Assembly: GCA_036345935.2 (NCBI GenBank)
Contig: JADWOT020000004.1
Span: 1,840,775 to 1,904,774, forward strand
Direction of reading: 5' to 3'
Length of the DNA: 64,000 nt
From: Taenia hydatigena
Taxonomy: Eukaryota; Platyhelminthes; Cestoda; Cyclophyllidea; Taeniidae
The number at the start of each line of letters is the position of its first letter. The stretch's first letter is position 1. A program made the translations under genes and the position numbers. Below, piece by piece: positions 63,733 through 64,000 of the stretch. The notes beneath the pieces are model-generated. The model was given only the letters and a program-made list of their open reading frames with translations. It ran no database searches and was not told the DNA's origin.

Positions 63733-64000
63733 ATGCTTGCACGTTTACTCGCAACAACTCATCGCTTTTTCTTACCTAACATTGCACACAGGGCTCCTAG
63801 AGCATTGTCCGCTGCAACGCCTCAAGCAGCTGTCGGTTTTGTGGCAGATGCATCTACTCGCCTCGATCGGCTCACTCGAGCACATCCTTCTGTTTGTGTG
63901 GCAGTCTGCATTGCCTGTGACCCGCCTCAATCACCACTTGACCACGGCAGTCAGTCGTGCAGACCACTGCCACCTCCTAGTTGCCGAGTGAACAACACAC
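63733..64000 (+). CDS. Presequence-like ORF, unit B copy (cut by window end)
   Basis: The frame begins MLARLLATTHRFFLPNIAHR and continues through VADASTRLDRLTRAHPS without a stop to the window edge. Compared with unit A, the N-terminus is more typical of a mitochondrial targeting peptide. The protein is not identified. Confidence 0.35.
   Translation, partial: MLARLLATTHRFFLPNIAHRAPRALSAATPQAAVGFVADASTRLDRLTRAHPSVCVAVCIACDPPQSPLDHGSQSCRPLPPPSCRVNNT

Larger units (their letters stand above)
46797..64000 (+). repeat. Segmental duplication, unit B (runs off the window)
   Basis: This is the co-linear copy of unit A in the segments 46797-48040, 53993-57736, 58440-58977 and 60205-64000. Between 48040 and 53993 there is about 5.95 kb not present in A. 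Its last part (52.77-53.98 kb) belongs to the inverted-repeat arm. Copy B lacks parts of A 23326-24660. The inverted-repeat arms here are about 52.77-57.45 kb and 60.72-64.0 kb. Confidence 0.85.

Noticed and set aside
1..64000. CRISPR array, operons or bacterial/phage genes
   Set aside because: No regularly spaced identical short repeats with unique spacers, no Shine-Dalgarno-led gene runs, and eukaryotic introns are present.

Overview
The window looks like animal nuclear DNA. Gene density is low, no run of long bacterial-style ORFs is present, GT-AG introns can be placed by eye, and a metazoan-type receptor guanylate cyclase and membrane RING-CH (MARCH) ubiquitin ligases are recognisable. 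Short introns (one of about 40 nt), a tandem array of small in-frame exons and TTAGGG-type repeats would fit a parasitic flatworm such as a tapeworm. That placement is a guess; only 'metazoan' is well supported.

Layout. 1-13.8 kb: no convincing gene, only small ORFs and one possible cyclin-like fragment near 5 kb. 13.8-15.9 kb: minus-strand exon-like ORFs, including a small two-exon gene candidate and possible ABC-transporter (ABCC-like) debris, plus a short interstitial telomere-like tract. 18.0-20.6 kb: a receptor guanylate cyclase pseudogene on the minus strand, with kinase-homology, linker and cyclase pieces in the right order but broken by stops and a frameshift.

22.4 kb to the end: three neighbouring segments that appear to be diverged copies of one RING-CH-bearing unit. 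Unit A is 22.4-33.9 kb, a heavily diverged middle part is about 34.0-46.5 kb, and unit B is 46.8 kb to beyond the window end. A and B align co-linearly for most of their length at high identity. Each contains a large, older inverted repeat (about 70% identity by eye). In the left arm a two-exon RING-CH gene is preserved; in the right arm the same gene has lost its RING and membrane exons and only its promoter and N-terminal part remain. Unit B differs by insertions/deletions, a 4.7 kb region with an LTR-retrotransposon remnant and a 425 bp tandem duplication.

The RING-CH family is the main biological content. There are two apparently intact two-exon genes (27.5-28.6 and 38.5-39.6 kb), one copy whose N-terminus is broken but whose RING and membrane parts are intact (56.2-57.2 kb), and at least five decayed copies. 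Inside the cluster is a four-fold ~380-390 bp tandem repeat carrying a repeated small exon whose length stays a multiple of three. Everything here was read by eye without alignment tools, so repeat boundaries are good to tens of bases and percent identities are estimates.
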